A stretch of 64,000 nt of DNA from Nematopogon swammerdamellus (GCA_946902875.1 OX336344.1:22589791-22653790); one strand, 5' to 3'; numbered from the stretch's first letter, positions 42,101 through 51,792 are shown. Made by a program: numbers and translations. Notes: generated by a model from the sequence alone, not told the origin.

Positions 42101-43409
42101 CCTGATTAGTCACGTGCATAATGAATTACAACACTTAGGAAGCGATAAAACTTTAGACAAGTTGTACGAGCAATACTGGTTTCCCCAAATGTCTAAGTGC
42201 GTCAGACAGTTCATTGACTCGTGTATAATTTGCAAAGCATCTAAAGGCCCATCGGGAGCGCAACCCGTTCAGCTTCATCCTATCCCAAAAGTGGCAGTAC
42301 CTTGGCATACAATTCATATAGATTTTACCGGGAAGCTGAGTGGGAAGAGCGATCGCAAGGAATATTGCTCGGTGATAATTGACGCGTTCACTAAGTATGT
42401 TTTGTTAGAACATACGTTCTCATTAGACGCAGCTAGTGCAGTACAGGCTCTTAAAAAGGCTGCTTATCTTTTTGGGGCGCCGAAACGTATCATTGTCGAC
42501 CAGGGTCGATCCTATATTAGTACTGAATTCAAAAGCTTTTGCGAAAAACACAACATTGATTTGCATTTTATCGCGACGGGCTCCAGTAGAGCAAACGGGC
42601 AAGTTGAGCGCGTTATGCGTACGCTCAAAAGTTTGCTAACGATTATTGAAAACGACCCTAATAAAACATGGCGCGACGAGTTAGGCAATGTTCAACTAGC
42701 ACTTAACAGCACAAAGTCAACGGTCACTAAATACACACCAACGGAGCTAATGTTCGGAATTCGTACTCAGTCATTAGGAATGTCTAAGATAAGCTCAGCA
42801 GGTCCTGAGCAACAAGATCGGTTAAACCTGAATTCTGTGCGAGAAGATGCCTCCAGCAACATACAAAAGGCAGCTACATCGGATGCTCAGAGATTCAATC
42901 GTGGCCGTGCAACCGTTACACCATTTTCAAAGGGAGACTTTGTGTTTATTAAGAGTAGTGAACGAAATCAAACAAAATTGGATAGAAAGTTTAGGGGTCC
43001 GTTTGTTATAACCGCGGCTCTGGAGAACGATCGATATGAGCTTAGGAGTCTCAGTGGTTCTCATCGCACTTATAAATATGCACACGAAAACTTGCGCTTA
43101 GTACCTCAGGGACATGAAGGCTTGCTTGAAATGACATCTAGTTTAATGAATGAAACGGAGGCCGAGACGGCGCCGGAAGATGTAGAGGGTGAACATGACA
43201 GACTGTCATTGAGTAGTTGTGATACTTTGACTGCAAACTCCGATACCTTGACCGCAAACTCCGATACTATTACAGCTGATTCTGATACCATTACAGCTGA
43301 TTCTGATACTGAAAGACTTAGCCTCCATTCGGATCACGACGACACTTGCCATCACGTAGTTCAAATTCATGCTGAGCAGGACGGTCCGCAACCAATGGTA
43401 CGTGTGTGA
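39078..43409 (+). CDS. Gag-Pol polyprotein of the Gypsy-type element
   Basis: 1443 residues, one frame, no frameshift. A capsid-like region (about 65-225) precedes two zinc knuckles: C251-C254-H259-C264 and C294-C297-H302-C307. Protease: FLFDSG (Asp346). Reverse transcriptase about 500-700: Asp594 in SSLDMASG, YMDD at 655-658. RNase H: LHTDAS (Asp804), Glu843, Asp870, Asp913. Integrase: zinc site H1014, H1019, C1049, C1052; catalytic Asp1082, Asp1141, Glu1177 (D,D35E). The GPF/Y-like part RKFRGPFV is near 1303-1310. The acidic tail (about 1383-1412) contains repeated DTLTANS / DTITADS. The start is in a good context (CCACCATGT) and lies in the 5' LTR; Met40 is the next candidate. All catalytic residues are present, so the product may be functional. 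Confidence 0.95.
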   Translation: MSDPDGDEVLPTSEEGIGGAPTQEKISSEESTAVKLVNNMETLISRLLALPPPAPTASTNTSATQLIPFNPDNSEADIEGWCRVTEMIVQSKRLEGVDLLIALTSALKGRAATYLTKINLNELTWTTVKQSLTAKFSKPKLMQDFFDDILRFQIGMKETAAESALRLWNMIECLPKTEMPEEVIAGFVISVLCQKDNSIRRELNSNVVVTRAQLFRILAGISLKRRLDTTETQEPEFKRPRMTDTRYTGKCYSCGIPGHRRSECRKRREDFETPMQQNSASSSRVPERTSAITCYVCGKPGHVATICPDRKDGRRAPVKEVNLCEHRMSRGTLTTSSGEPVSFLFDSGSSCSLLKESYCSTFRGTVHKCLVYLTGIGGDDIKCTSQIETKISIGTLSVTLVFHVVPDTCISEPAIIGRDILEKGVGVHIDNDNIKFSCKEQTNSCELSLNRPDFTQVDTDLAGEDRKTLIKLLNKYADHFIEGIPKKRVTTGQLEINLVDPHKTVQRCPYRLAPVEKEIVREKVRELLDAGVIQESSSHFASPILLVKKKDNTDRMCVDYRELNSNTRPEHHPLPRIEDQIDQLSGAHYFSSLDMASGFHQVPIHPESVEKTAFVTPEGQYEYLAMPFGLRNAPSVYQRCITRALNNLKDRPLIYMDDILCYSGDIQEGLQRLDDVLGALSQAGFSFNLKKCKFMRQKIDFLGYSLQRGEVRPNSRKIQALVDAPAPRTATQVRQFLGLASYFRKFVPGFTHIVGPLYSLTKLKGPIKWSEKHEEIRNSIINILTSEPVLTIFDPELPVELHTDASSAGYGAILIQKKDNLPHVVEYFSLRTSEVESRYHSYELETLAVVRAVEHFRHYLYGRHFTVFTDCNSLKASKTKTDLTPRVHRWWAILQSYDFDIVYREGRGMEHADYLSRNPLPEPAVTSIASTSESPKVVQFLELHQGWLSVEQKRDSEIQDLISKHHNNDFPDAVAQTYDVRNGILYRKVTRNQITSWLPLVPRSLIWTLISHVHNELQHLGSDKTLDKLYEQYWFPQMSKCVRQFIDSCIICKASKGPSGAQPVQLHPIPKVAVPWHTIHIDFTGKLSGKSDRKEYCSVIIDAFTKYVLLEHTFSLDAASAVQALKKAAYLFGAPKRIIVDQGRSYISTEFKSFCEKHNIDLHFIATGSSRANGQVERVMRTLKSLLTIIENDPNKTWRDELGNVQLALNSTKSTVTKYTPTELMFGIRTQSLGMSKISSAGPEQQDRLNLNSVREDASSNIQKAATSDAQRFNRGRATVTPFSKGDFVFIKSSERNQTKLDRKFRGPFVITAALENDRYELRSLSGSHRTYKYAHENLRLVPQGHEGLLEMTSSLMNETEAETAPEDVEGEHDRLSLSSCDTLTANSDTLTANSDTITADSDTITADSDTERLSLHSDHDDTCHHVVQIHAEQDGPQPMVRV
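43220..43312 (+). repeat. 24-bp coding repeat at the end of gag-pol
   Basis: Four in-frame units encode DTLTANS (twice) and DTITADS (twice). The pairwise similarity suggests stepwise duplication: one unit doubled, then diverged, then doubled. Confidence 0.85.
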
Positions 43410-43435
43410 AATGTATTCTGTGTTCCTGTGTGATC

Positions 43436-43886
43436 TGGTCGAAGGGACAGTGTCGTCCACGCCTCACCTTCTTCGGTGCTGGTGGAAGGGACACACCCGT
43501 CCGGTCCAGACTGTGATGTTGTGATGCTGGTCGAAGGGACAGTGTCGTCCACGCCTCACCTTCTTGGGTGCTGGTGGAAGGGACACACTCGTCCGGTCCA
43601 GGCTGTGTTGTGATGCTGGTCGAAGGGACAGTGTCGTCCACGCCTCACCTTCTTGGGTGCTGGTGGAAGGGACACACTCGTCCGGTCCAGGCTGTGATGT
43701 GATGCTGGTCGAAGGGACAGTGTCGTCCACGCCTCACCTTCTTGGGTGCTGGTGGAAGGGACACACCCGTCCGGTCCAGGCTATGATGTTGTGATATTGG
43801 TCGAAGGGACAGTGTCGTCCACGCCTCACCTTCTTGGGTGCTGGTGGAAGGGACACACCCGTCCGGTCCAAGCTGTGATGTTATGA
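43436..43886 (+). repeat. Noncoding tandem repeat, five units of 89-92 bp
   Basis: Units start GGTCGAAGGGACAGTGTCGT (GAAGGG at 43441, 43533, 43622, 43711, 43803) and contain CTTCTTGGGTGCTGGTGGAA and CGTCCGGTCCAGGCTGTG. They lie between the gag-pol stop and the 3' LTR. The antisense frames encoding MDDTVPST repeats are a by-product. Confidence 0.92.
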
Positions 43887-44006
43887 GATATTGTTTGTCA
43901 GTCTGGGCGAGCGGATCGTTCGAATCGCTGAATTGTTGATACTCGTTTATTTCTTGCAGCACCGCAATGAGATACGCCCGTGGACGGTCGACGGTCAGTC
44001 CGGCCG

Positions 44007-44417
44007 TGACGGCGCTTGCTAAGCGCCATCTATCGAGAGTACTGGGATACGTGGGAACGAGATGGACAGCGCTGATTGGCTGCCCGTCTAGCGAAGCGTC
44101 GTGGGTAGGTGGTGTGCGGTGGTGACGTGCGGCGGCCATGTTGGACGCGAGACTGGCAGAGGACGTACGGCACGGGCACACACTTTCGACGAATCGCTAA
44201 CGTTCTCAGGGATATCACCATGTTTAGTGCATAATGTGTTATATTTGAGAATAAGAACTGTTATTTTAATTTACGTAGGAGTTATTCTGACACTGGTCTG
44301 TAGTGAAGTTACTTTTGATTAAACAAACTTTTGATTTACACTTTTGCGTGCTAATTTGGAGTTCCTCGGCCACGTACCACCATGTCGGATCCAGATGGAG
44401 ATGAGGTACTGCCTACA
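44007..44417 (+). repeat. 3' LTR
   Basis: Same length and sequence as 38703-39113. The sequence just before it (GACGGTCAGTCCGGCCG) is not a purine tract. The gag start codon is duplicated here and runs into a stop within two codons after the LTR. Confidence 0.92.
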
Positions 44418-44957
44418 AGTATGTAGGTATAGGTAAGTAACTTGAATTTTTACATGCTAGTAGCTACCTGCCACCTGACTAGACGAAAACCTAAACAGGG
44501 AGTGTACCTAGTATCTACCCACCTAATGTTTATATACAACTCCAATTATCCAATAGATTATTTGATATATCGCGGTAATATCACAACAACAGCAACACAA
44601 AACAAAAACAAAAAAATAAATTAAAGTATAGGTACCTATATATGAGAAATAAATACAGTTGAGGAGTATGAGGAGGGCACCTGCGCTCCTGGTACAGCAA
44701 TGTTTCCTTTGGTTTGTGAAGACAACATTCATCACGAGTTTCACGAGTGGTATTGAAAATAGCCTGGGAGTTAACATATTTGGCATTTATGTTATTCTGG
44801 CCGTTGCGAATGGGAAGTGGATTATCAGGTAAGTGGTAGTCAATAATATTCAAATAATTTCAATTCACTTCATCACAAAGACATTCTACTTTTTCCACAC
44901 TTTTTAATTTCGTTGCTTCATCAATCATCCATCAGTCATGCTGACTTTTATCCAAAC
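44418..44957. other. Flanking DNA, no confident gene
   Basis: After the AGTA duplication comes AT-rich DNA. The minus strand between 44650 and 44853 has a frame (LPIRNGQNNINAKYVNSQA) with protein-like composition that I do not recognise; it might be another LINE tail. Confidence 0.3.
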
Positions 44958-44958
44958 A

Positions 44959-44999
<41 letters not shown>

Positions 45000-45165
45000 G
45001 CCTGTATCGGTCCACTGCTGGACATAGGCCTCTCCCAAGGCACGCCACCACACGCGGTCTTCCGCAAACGCAAGCAAACGTAGCGTGGGACGCCCCCCGG
45101 CTAGGTGGACAGATGACCTAAAAAAGGTAGCCGGGAGTGGATGGATGAGAAGAGCGGAAGACCAA
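44958..45165. pseudogene. Two RTE LINE end fragments in opposite orientation
   Basis: 44961-45000 is an (ATC)n run followed by GGTCCACTGCTGGACATAGG-CCTCTCCC, an RTE 3' end read from the minus strand. 45077-45163 reads on the plus strand RSVGRPPARWTDDLKKVAG, the RTE C-terminal motif. The two pieces face each other, a head-on arrangement produced by inversion or separate insertions. Confidence 0.7.
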
Positions 45166-45187
45166 ACAGTTCACTTCGAAAAATTTA

Positions 45188-45570
45188 ACAGTCAGTCAGT
45201 CAGCGTGTAAGCGTCCACTGCTGGACATACGCCTCTCCAATTTTCCTCCAGTCCTCCCGGCCTTCAGCGATACGGAACCACTGCTTTCCGCCGACGTAAT
45301 TTATGTCGTCGTCCCACCTGGCGGGTGATCTTCCCATACTTCGTTTTCCTGTTCACGGCCGCCAGTGTAGGACACGGTTACTCCAACGGTCATCGTCTCT
45401 TCGGCTAACGTGCCCAGCCCACTGCCACTTGAGCTTAGCCACCCGGTGTCCAATATCGACTACTTTGGTGCGTCGGCGGATTGCCTCGTTACGCAACATA
45501 TCACGTAGCGATATTCCCAGCATGGCTCGCTCCATTGCTCGCTGGGCAACTTTCAACCTTTGGACAACAG
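45188..45570 (-). pseudogene. RTE-like LINE C-terminus and 3' end
   Basis: Complement reads KVAQRAMERAMLGISLRDM, RRTKVVDIGHRVAKLKWQW and AGHVSRRDDDRW, then the 3' part to a GTCA run at 45191-45204. It is close to the copy at 1086-1530 (shared GTCCACTGCTGGACATACG and CCTTCAGCG-TACGGAACCAC), so both derive from one RTE family. Stops beyond 45570 end the similarity. Confidence 0.8.
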
Positions 45571-45836
45571 CGACCGGCAGAGTATTTCAAAAATTCAACA
45601 CAACATATGAATCCCTGCTCGCGTCCTTTTTCTTGTCCACACAAGGCGGCTGCGTCCTCGCGGTGCGAGTGAGAGGGAGCGATGCGTGCAAGAGAGAGAT
45701 AGAGGACGACCGGTCAGTAACTCGGGAGCGCAGCAGTCATAGTAGGCATGAAATCAAAATTACGTGACAATGTGACATAGAGCACGTTTGAAGTTGTTTG
45801 TGGGCGTGTCGTGTGTTTATTTTGATTAGAGTTATG

Positions 45837-45922
45837 TACCGTGTGGGGTCGGTACTTAAAAAGAATAGCCCCACTGCATCTCTCCCCGTCGCATGTCGTA
45901 AAAGTCGACTAAGTGATAAGAA
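45837..45922 (+). repeat. Dispersed repeat family C, 5' end
   Basis: TACCGTGTGGGGTCGGTACT through CATGTCGTAAAAGTCGACTA-AGTGATAAG. It joins directly to the SINE that begins at 45928. Confidence 0.7.
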
Positions 45923-45927
45923 AATTC

Positions 45928-46310
45928 GTCAGCCTCGGTAGCTCAGTGGCGCGGTTGGTTAGTCAACTGTTATTAAGCAACGCTGAGCGCGGTCAGTGAT
46001 TGGATGGGTGACCGCTCGACCGTTGGAAGCTGACCGTGGTTCGGATTCCACGTTAAACTGTAGGTCCCTTCCCTTCTTACCTTACTAGGTGGTAGGGTTT
46101 ATCCCGGCCGGGTTGGTACCACCGCACTGAACGAAACGTCGGTCGAAACGGCTAATTAAATAGTTCGTGTTTTCCGTCCAGTTTAGTGTAGCCGACATGA
46201 AATGAAGGGAAGCACTGACATGGCACCTAGTTCACCCTGTGTTATGGGCTGACATCACGGATGTTGCAGGTGATGTAGCCAACCGTGTCAGGTTCCATAA
46301 AAAAAAAAAA
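45928..46310 (+). mobile_element. SINE family A, full length
   Basis: Head GTCAGCCTCGGTAGCTCAGT (box A). 5S-like segment at about 45972-46018 (TTAAGCAACGCTGAGCGCGG, ATTGGATGGGTGACCGC). Box B GGTTCGGATTCC near 46039. Shared body; tail TTCCATAA then A12 ending 46310. One of the two best copies for reading the family's structure. Confidence 0.92.
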
Positions 46311-46559
46311 TATTTCGAACTTTTGCGCACTTATTTTATCAGTTTGTCTAATATAGTTATCATATTAGTAGATTAAATAATGAATGACTAGGGGCATACT
46401 GGTGAAAGTATATATTGGCTACCTAATAGTAACGTAATCGAAGGATTTATTTAGGTAAGTATAACTGTTTTGCATACCTAGGGTAAATATTTTACTTGTA
46501 TTAACTTTTCTACTCATATTCATATTATATTTTACTTACATACTTCAGACAATTATTAT

Positions 46560-46745
46560 TATTTTTTTTTATGGAAACTGACAAGGTTGGCTACATCACA
46601 TACAACAATCGTGATGTCAGCCCATAACACCGGGTGAACTAGGTGCCGTGTCGGTGCTTTCCTTTCTTTTCATGTCGGCTGCACTGAACTTGACGGAAAA
46701 CACGAACTATTTACATAGCCGCTTGGACCGACGACGTTTCATTTC
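46560..46745 (-). mobile_element. SINE family A, 3' half
   Basis: Minus copy from the T run at 46560 to CCGACGACGTTTCATTTC. It lies next to another minus copy starting at 46751. Confidence 0.82.
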
Positions 46746-46750
46746 AAAGG

Positions 46751-47054
46751 TTTTTTTTTTTTATGGAACCTGACACGGTTGGCTACATCACCTACAACAT
46801 CCGTGATGTCAGCCCATAACACAGGCTGAACTAGGTGCCATGTCAGTGCTTCCCTTCATTTCATGTCGGCTACACTAAACTGGACGGAAAACACGAACTA
46901 TTTACATAGCCGTTTCGACCGACGTTTCGTTCAGTGCGGTGGTACCAACCCGGCCGGGATAAACCCTACCACCTAGTAAGGTAAGAAGGGAAGGGACCTA
47001 CAGTTTAACGTGGAATCCGAACCACGGTCAGCCTCCAACGGTCGAGCGGTCAAG
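46751..47054 (-). mobile_element. SINE family A, lacking the first part of the head
   Basis: Minus copy from the T run to GACCGTTGGAGGCTGACCGT-GG region and GACCGCTCGACC. Truncated within the 5S-like part; the tRNA box A is lost. Box B (complement near 47017-47030) is present. Confidence 0.88.
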
Positions 47055-47199
47055 GTTAAATTTACTTGAGTCTGTATACGTCAAATTGATTCGTATGAGT
47101 ATCTAGTTCCTACAACAATACTGCAAAAATAACTCCGTTATAAATATTTGCTAAAGATGATTACTATGATTCATTAATTAACTAAAATCCATCGGTTCT

Positions 47200-47350
47200 G
47201 GCGAACCCTGACTCTCGAGGTGACTTTTGGCGAACTCCAACCCGACCCTTAAAAAGTCGAAAATAATTTTCGTTTACTTACTTAAAGGAGTCGGGGACCG
47301 CTAAGTAAATAAAATATAAAAACTCGAAGCTGCGCTGGTATTTCAACGGT
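47200..47350 (+). repeat. Dispersed repeat family F
   Basis: AACCCGACCCTTAAAAAGTC, TTACTTAAAGGAGTCGGGGA-CCGCTAAGTAAA and AAAACTCGAAGCTGCGC match 63855-63930 and, as the complement, 56226-56335. Class unknown. Confidence 0.6.
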
Positions 47351-47721
47351 TTCCAGCATAACCTCTATTAATTTTTTTAACGATGGTGTGACCCATATAA
47401 ATATAATCTGTGGTATTGCCACATTCGTTATTGCAGACTCGCGATCGTGATTGAAAAGGTCATTACACATTTTTTCCGATTAAGAAACCGCATTGAGCTG
47501 TGTGTTAACTTTTTACTCCACTTCCTACAATGTTTGTGCGAACATATTATTCTCATCCATGCTAGAGTGTATGTAAGCTGTCGTGACCTGACTTTCTTAA
47601 ATAAGTACCTATATAACGTCACGCTTGTTTTCGAATGTCGTAGGCAGAGACAAATGAACATTCACTTGCCACGATCCTGACCTGCCTCTAACCCTTCCAC
47701 ACTCATAATGTTCTTCATATT
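47351..47721. other. No gene or repeat recognised
   Basis: Moderate complexity. Overlapping short frames on both strands (47428-47680) show no family resemblance. Confidence 0.3.
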
Positions 47722-48090
47722 GTCAGCCTCGATAGCTCAGTGGTGCAGACAGTCAACTGTCGCTATTGATTGTTAAGCAACGCTGGGCGCGGTCAGTCTT
47801 TGGATGGGTGAGCGCTCGACCGTTGGAGCCGTGACCGTGGTTCGGATTCCACGTAAAACTGTAGGTCCCTTCCCTTTTTAGCTTACTAGGTGGTAGGGTT
47901 CAACCCGCCCGGGTTGGTACCACCGCACTGAATGAAACGTCGGTCGAAATGGCTATGTAAATAGTTTGTGTTTTCCGTCCTGTTCAGTGTAGCCGGCACG
48001 ACCGAAGGGAAGCACTGACATGGCACCTAGTTCACCCGGTGTTATGGGCTGACATCACGGATTTTGTAGGTGATGTAGCCAACGGTGTCA
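47722..48090 (+). mobile_element. SINE family A, full length (reference copy)
   Basis: Structure in order: tRNA-like head with box A TAGCTCAGTGGTGCAG (47733-47748). 5S rRNA-like segment 47772-47820 with TTAAGCAACGCTGGGCGCGG and TGGATGGGTGAGCGC. Box B GGTTCGGATTCC (about 47838-47849). Unique body from GTAGGTCCCTTCCC to GATGTAGCCAACGGTGTCAG. The box A-box B gap is about 90 bp, far longer than in a tRNA, because the 5S-like segment is between them. The poly-A has been lost. Transcription would be by RNA polymerase III. Confidence 0.92.
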
Positions 48091-48389
48091 GATTAGGTAC
48101 AACAGGCGAGCTTAATGCCGCGAGGCATTCTATTCTAACTAACCTTTGGGATGTGGGAGAAGTACATGCAGGCGAACAAGAATAGTTTGTGGCAATGTGT
48201 TAAGACTGTAAAGAAATATGTATTATAAACTACATACGAATACTACATAAATACTTTAATAAACATATATATGTATATAATAAACTTACATATTATGTAC
48301 ATCGATCGGTGGTACCGTTGTGCGACACAACCAACTGAATGACAAGAGAGTAAGAGAAGGGGAGTAAAGATATGTATCTAATATGTATC
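48091..48389. other. AT-rich DNA, no gene
   Basis: Nothing recognised apart from ATATATGTAT-type simple sequence near 48250-48300. Confidence 0.35.
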
Positions 48390-48629
48390 TAATGTTCCTC
48401 CATAACTCTTAAACCGATCAACCGAATTCGATTAAACTTAGTACAAGCACATTCAACTATATGTGACATAGGATATGCTAAATAAAATTCAGTTCCGGTT
48501 ACGCTAAGATGTGACTCTCATACAAACCGAATTGTTCCGCCCGCCGAAATAAAGGTACGGTAGCAGGCTTACTTACTTCTTCTTTTTAAATACGAATTTC
48601 ACGCTAGCGAAGCCGTGGGCAAAAGCTAG
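48390..48629 (+). mobile_element. Helitron-like non-autonomous element
   Basis: Full copy of the 7759 family: GTTCCTCCATAACTCTTAAA to CACGCTAGCGAAGCCGTGGG-CAAAAG-CTAG, followed by T. The hairpin bears a compensatory-looking change (CTAG...GTGG). Confidence 0.7.
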
Positions 48630-48865
48630 TTAATTATTAAAATAAGGAATGAGTGTCCGTATAGTCATTATTGGTTTAATTGTTTTAATTAATTAAACTT
48701 ATTTTTACAAGTACAGCGTCAACTGTTCGCATCAATCCGAACAACGCTGGACGACGCGACCGCATTTCGATTTTCGGATTTTCATGGCGTCATCCGCACG
48801 ACGCGGCATTGCCACCGCATGTCATTGATGACGACACGCTCCAAACAATGCAAATAATACTAAAA

Positions 48866-49210
48866 GAACCTGCCAAGTGCGAGTCGAACTCGCGCACCGA
48901 GAGTTCCGTATCGCCATGTCATGGTTAGCGCCACTCACGCCATCTATGTATTAGTTACAATGCTTCATACTCTTTTCGGTAGATGGCGCACATACACTTT
49001 TTAGTTTCTTGTATGGGACCCCCGTTAATTTTTTACTGTTTCCTATTTCTTATTATTGGATTTGTTATATCGGCCATAAAACAGCACATATTCTGTGAAC
49101 ATTTCAACGGGCTACCTATTACGGTTCAAGAGATACAGTCCTCGGACAGACAGACAGACAGACGGCGTAGGCTTAGTAATAGGGTCCCTTACGATGGATA
49201 CGGAACCCTA
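48866..49210 (-). repeat. Dispersed repeat family E, type 1, minus strand
   Basis: AAGTGCGAGTCGAACTCGCG, AGAGTTCCGTATCGCCATGT, GACAGACAGACAGACAGACG, GGATACGGAACCCTAAAAA, in the same order as 30850-31200. Confidence 0.85.
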
Positions 49211-51604
49211 AAAACATTTGATGCGATCCGTCCGATGCGTGCGATGCGAATGTGTGGACGCTTACCTTTACTCGAAATCGCGTGTACGATGTACATTTTG
49301 ATTGGTAGTAAATTGACCTGGTGAACGGGAAGTATCGACGGGGTGGACCGACGCAGAACACACAACGGTGATTAATTACGAGAATGCTAGGGGCGGACCG
49401 CATCACACGTCTGCTGAACCCTGGGAAGCGAACTCGATAGTGAAATAATGAACGAACTAGAACACACTCCGTATGTTCACTTTTTTTTCTGAAACGTTGT
49501 TCGAAGTGTGATATAGTATATAATTTATTTTAATAAATTTTTTATTTAAATAAATATATCATAAATATAATTAATTTAAATAAATATATCAAACTATTCG
49601 TTATTTTGCAAATGACTTAAGGTAAATACTAAATTTCGTTGCATATAAAACCTTTTTAAGCATTCTGAGATTCCAACTAACATTTATAACCGAAAGCACG
49701 ATTAAATTCGATGAATCGATGTATTTTAGCACACAATAAACCCATAAACGATGTGCATATGAAGCAGTATACGTAGTTAATTAGCCAATTAATCACAAAA
49801 AGAAATAGATTTAAATAATACCTCGAAATACATAAGTATCAAGTCGGCATGATATTCGAATTCTTCACAAAGTTCCACCACACCGTTATCCACTTACTAG
49901 CTCGATCAAGTGAAACGGAACCATGTGTTCAACTCTTAGTAAAGTAACAAAAAGTTGTTAGTATTTAATTAAAAAATATATATATTTATAAAGTGAAACT
50001 CTTAAAAAACACTATATTTTAAGTATTAAGCATTACTTGAACATTCTACTTGAACGTGAGTAGTGTTAATGAAATTACGATTGAACGAATATTTACAAAG
50101 AGCTCTTTACTTACTTATAGATTTGTTGCTCGAGTAATATGGAAAATATTATAAAGAATATCCCCATCCTGACGAAAAGAAGTCAAAACATTATATGACA
50201 CGAACGTTTTTGTTTTATTTCACAATGAAGAAAATTTGTTTCGTCCGCTTAACGAACATCTGCCGATTGAACTATTAACAGTATAAACGAAATTATTTAT
50301 CTACAGAAAAAAAACAATTAAACGAACTATTACAGCCTATTTACAAAATAGTATTGGTATTACCAAAGATTTTGGAAGGAGGGTATAATATGCGAAGGAG
50401 GCGTGTCCGCGATACGTTAATATGTGGAGATTTGCCCATATTAACTGTCGTGTGCGTGAGCGCGCGTGGATGCAACGTTTTGGATTGGCCTGTTGGATTG
50501 AAAAGCTGGTGAGAATGCGGTTGTACGTTCGTATGTGTGAATTGTGATTGTGTGCGATGGGAAACTGGCGACAGCAGCGGTTCTGTCCGATACGAGTGGG
50601 CGTTCATGGCACATATTCATCCAAATTCTTTGGGTATTACAATTTCATTAACATCGAAATCATCGCGAAAGTAATTTCTCAAGAAAAACAATTCAAGTAC
50701 AAGTAAGTATGGTATTCTAAAACTTCACAAAATTCTACCGTTCTTCCTAGCCCCGTAGGAAGTTTAGCTTTTTAAAAATAAGTTTAGCTGTTAGAAATAT
50801 TTTGGATTGTTTTTTATTTCTGTTAGTATAGGTTAGCTTAATTAATTGGCCTAATAAATGTGTTTACACGGGAATCAGCGTTTGGGGGGCACATAAATCT
50901 CCACTTATTTGGTATTGTGTATATTATTTCTCTTTCTCTAAGTATTACTCGATAGAGATTACATTCGCAGGGTAAAGCTCTCTGTATGGCGCTTACAATA
51001 ACAACCCCTCTTTTGTTCACTAAACGATGACAAATGAAAACAATATCTTCGTATCCACTTATTTCCTGCATTTACCTCGATATAGAGAATTATTCAAGCA
51101 GATCGTAATGGCTTATGTGTATGGAATATTGGCCCGAGGGGCAACGATAAGTAAGCGGGCAAATAAATACAATTCAGTTCGGGCAGTGGGTCCCGGGATA
51201 CTTACAATCTTATGTTGTAGGGTCTCGTTTTTTTTTTTTATTTAGTTAAACTATCATAGCTTATAGGTATCATATTTATATATTTAATTAAGTCTATTCT
51301 TACAATTTTTTTTTTACATATCTAGTAACATTATTAATAAAATCACTCTTAACACAAAACTAAATTCCAAATCCCAAAGGTTAGTTCGTAAAGACTAAGG
51401 CCTTTTGTGGCCCTTTTATATTATAATGGTGTACAATTAAGTATATTTTATTTAATTTCATTTCAGTTATTATACCCCAAAGGCTGTTAGAAAAGACCTA
51501 GAGGAATTAAGTGTTACCTTTTGACCATATTTGAGTGCAATAAAGATGATAAATTATACAATACGATACGAAATTTAAACTAAATTAAAATATAATTAAC
51601 TTAT
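49211..51604. other. 2.4 kb without a recognised gene
   Basis: Largely AT-rich (especially 49490-50340). A somewhat GC-richer patch at 50390-50620 has TGTG-rich sequence. 51225-51300 has a T run followed by AT-rich DNA like a LINE tail. None of the short frames resembles a known protein. Confidence 0.35.
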
Positions 51605-51792
51605 AAACAGGTGATACAGGATAGGCTAAATAAAATTCAGTTCCGGTTACGCTATGATCGGTGCGCTATGATGTGGCTCTCATAAAAACCGAATTGTTCC
51701 GCGGGCCAAAATAACGGTAGCGGGATTACTTATAGTAATTTCTTCTTTTTAAATACGAATTTCACGCGAGCGAAGCCGCGGGCAAAAGCTAG
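51605..51792 (+). mobile_element. Helitron-like element, 5'-truncated
   Basis: From ATACAGGATAGGCTAAATAA to CACGCGAGCGAAGCCGCGGG-CAAAAG-CTAG, followed by T. A local duplication GCTATGAT...GCTATGAT is at 51650-51672. The 3' terminus is intact. Confidence 0.7.

Larger units (their letters stand above)
38703..44417 (+). mobile_element. Intact Gypsy-type LTR retrotransposon (5.7 kb)
   Basis: Two 411-bp LTRs, identical by eye over their full length, begin TGACGG and end CCTACA (TG...CA). They are flanked by the 4-bp duplication AGTA (38699-38702 and 44418-44421). Between them lies one uninterrupted gag-pol frame and a tandem repeat. Domain order protease, RT, RNase H, integrase is that of the Ty3/Gypsy (Metaviridae) group; no env-like frame is present. 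Identical LTRs plus an open frame indicate a very recent insertion. A normal tRNA primer site after the 5' LTR and a polypurine tract before the 3' LTR are not evident. Confidence 0.95.

Noticed and set aside
43206..44181. Several minus-strand frames repeating MDDTVPST in the Gypsy element
   Set aside because: Antisense of a noncoding tandem repeat and of the LTR; frame openness follows from the repeat unit.
45303..45767. 154-codon plus-strand frame
   Set aside because: Antisense of the RTE C-terminus at 45188-45570 for most of its length, no recognisable domain.
47772..47820. A genuine 5S rRNA gene
   Set aside because: Only the internal promoter-like part is present; the flanking 5S sequence and terminator are absent.
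47722..47850. tRNA gene call in the heads of SINE A copies
   Set aside because: Box A and box B are too far apart, no acceptor stem forms, and many dispersed copies share a non-tRNA body and A tail.
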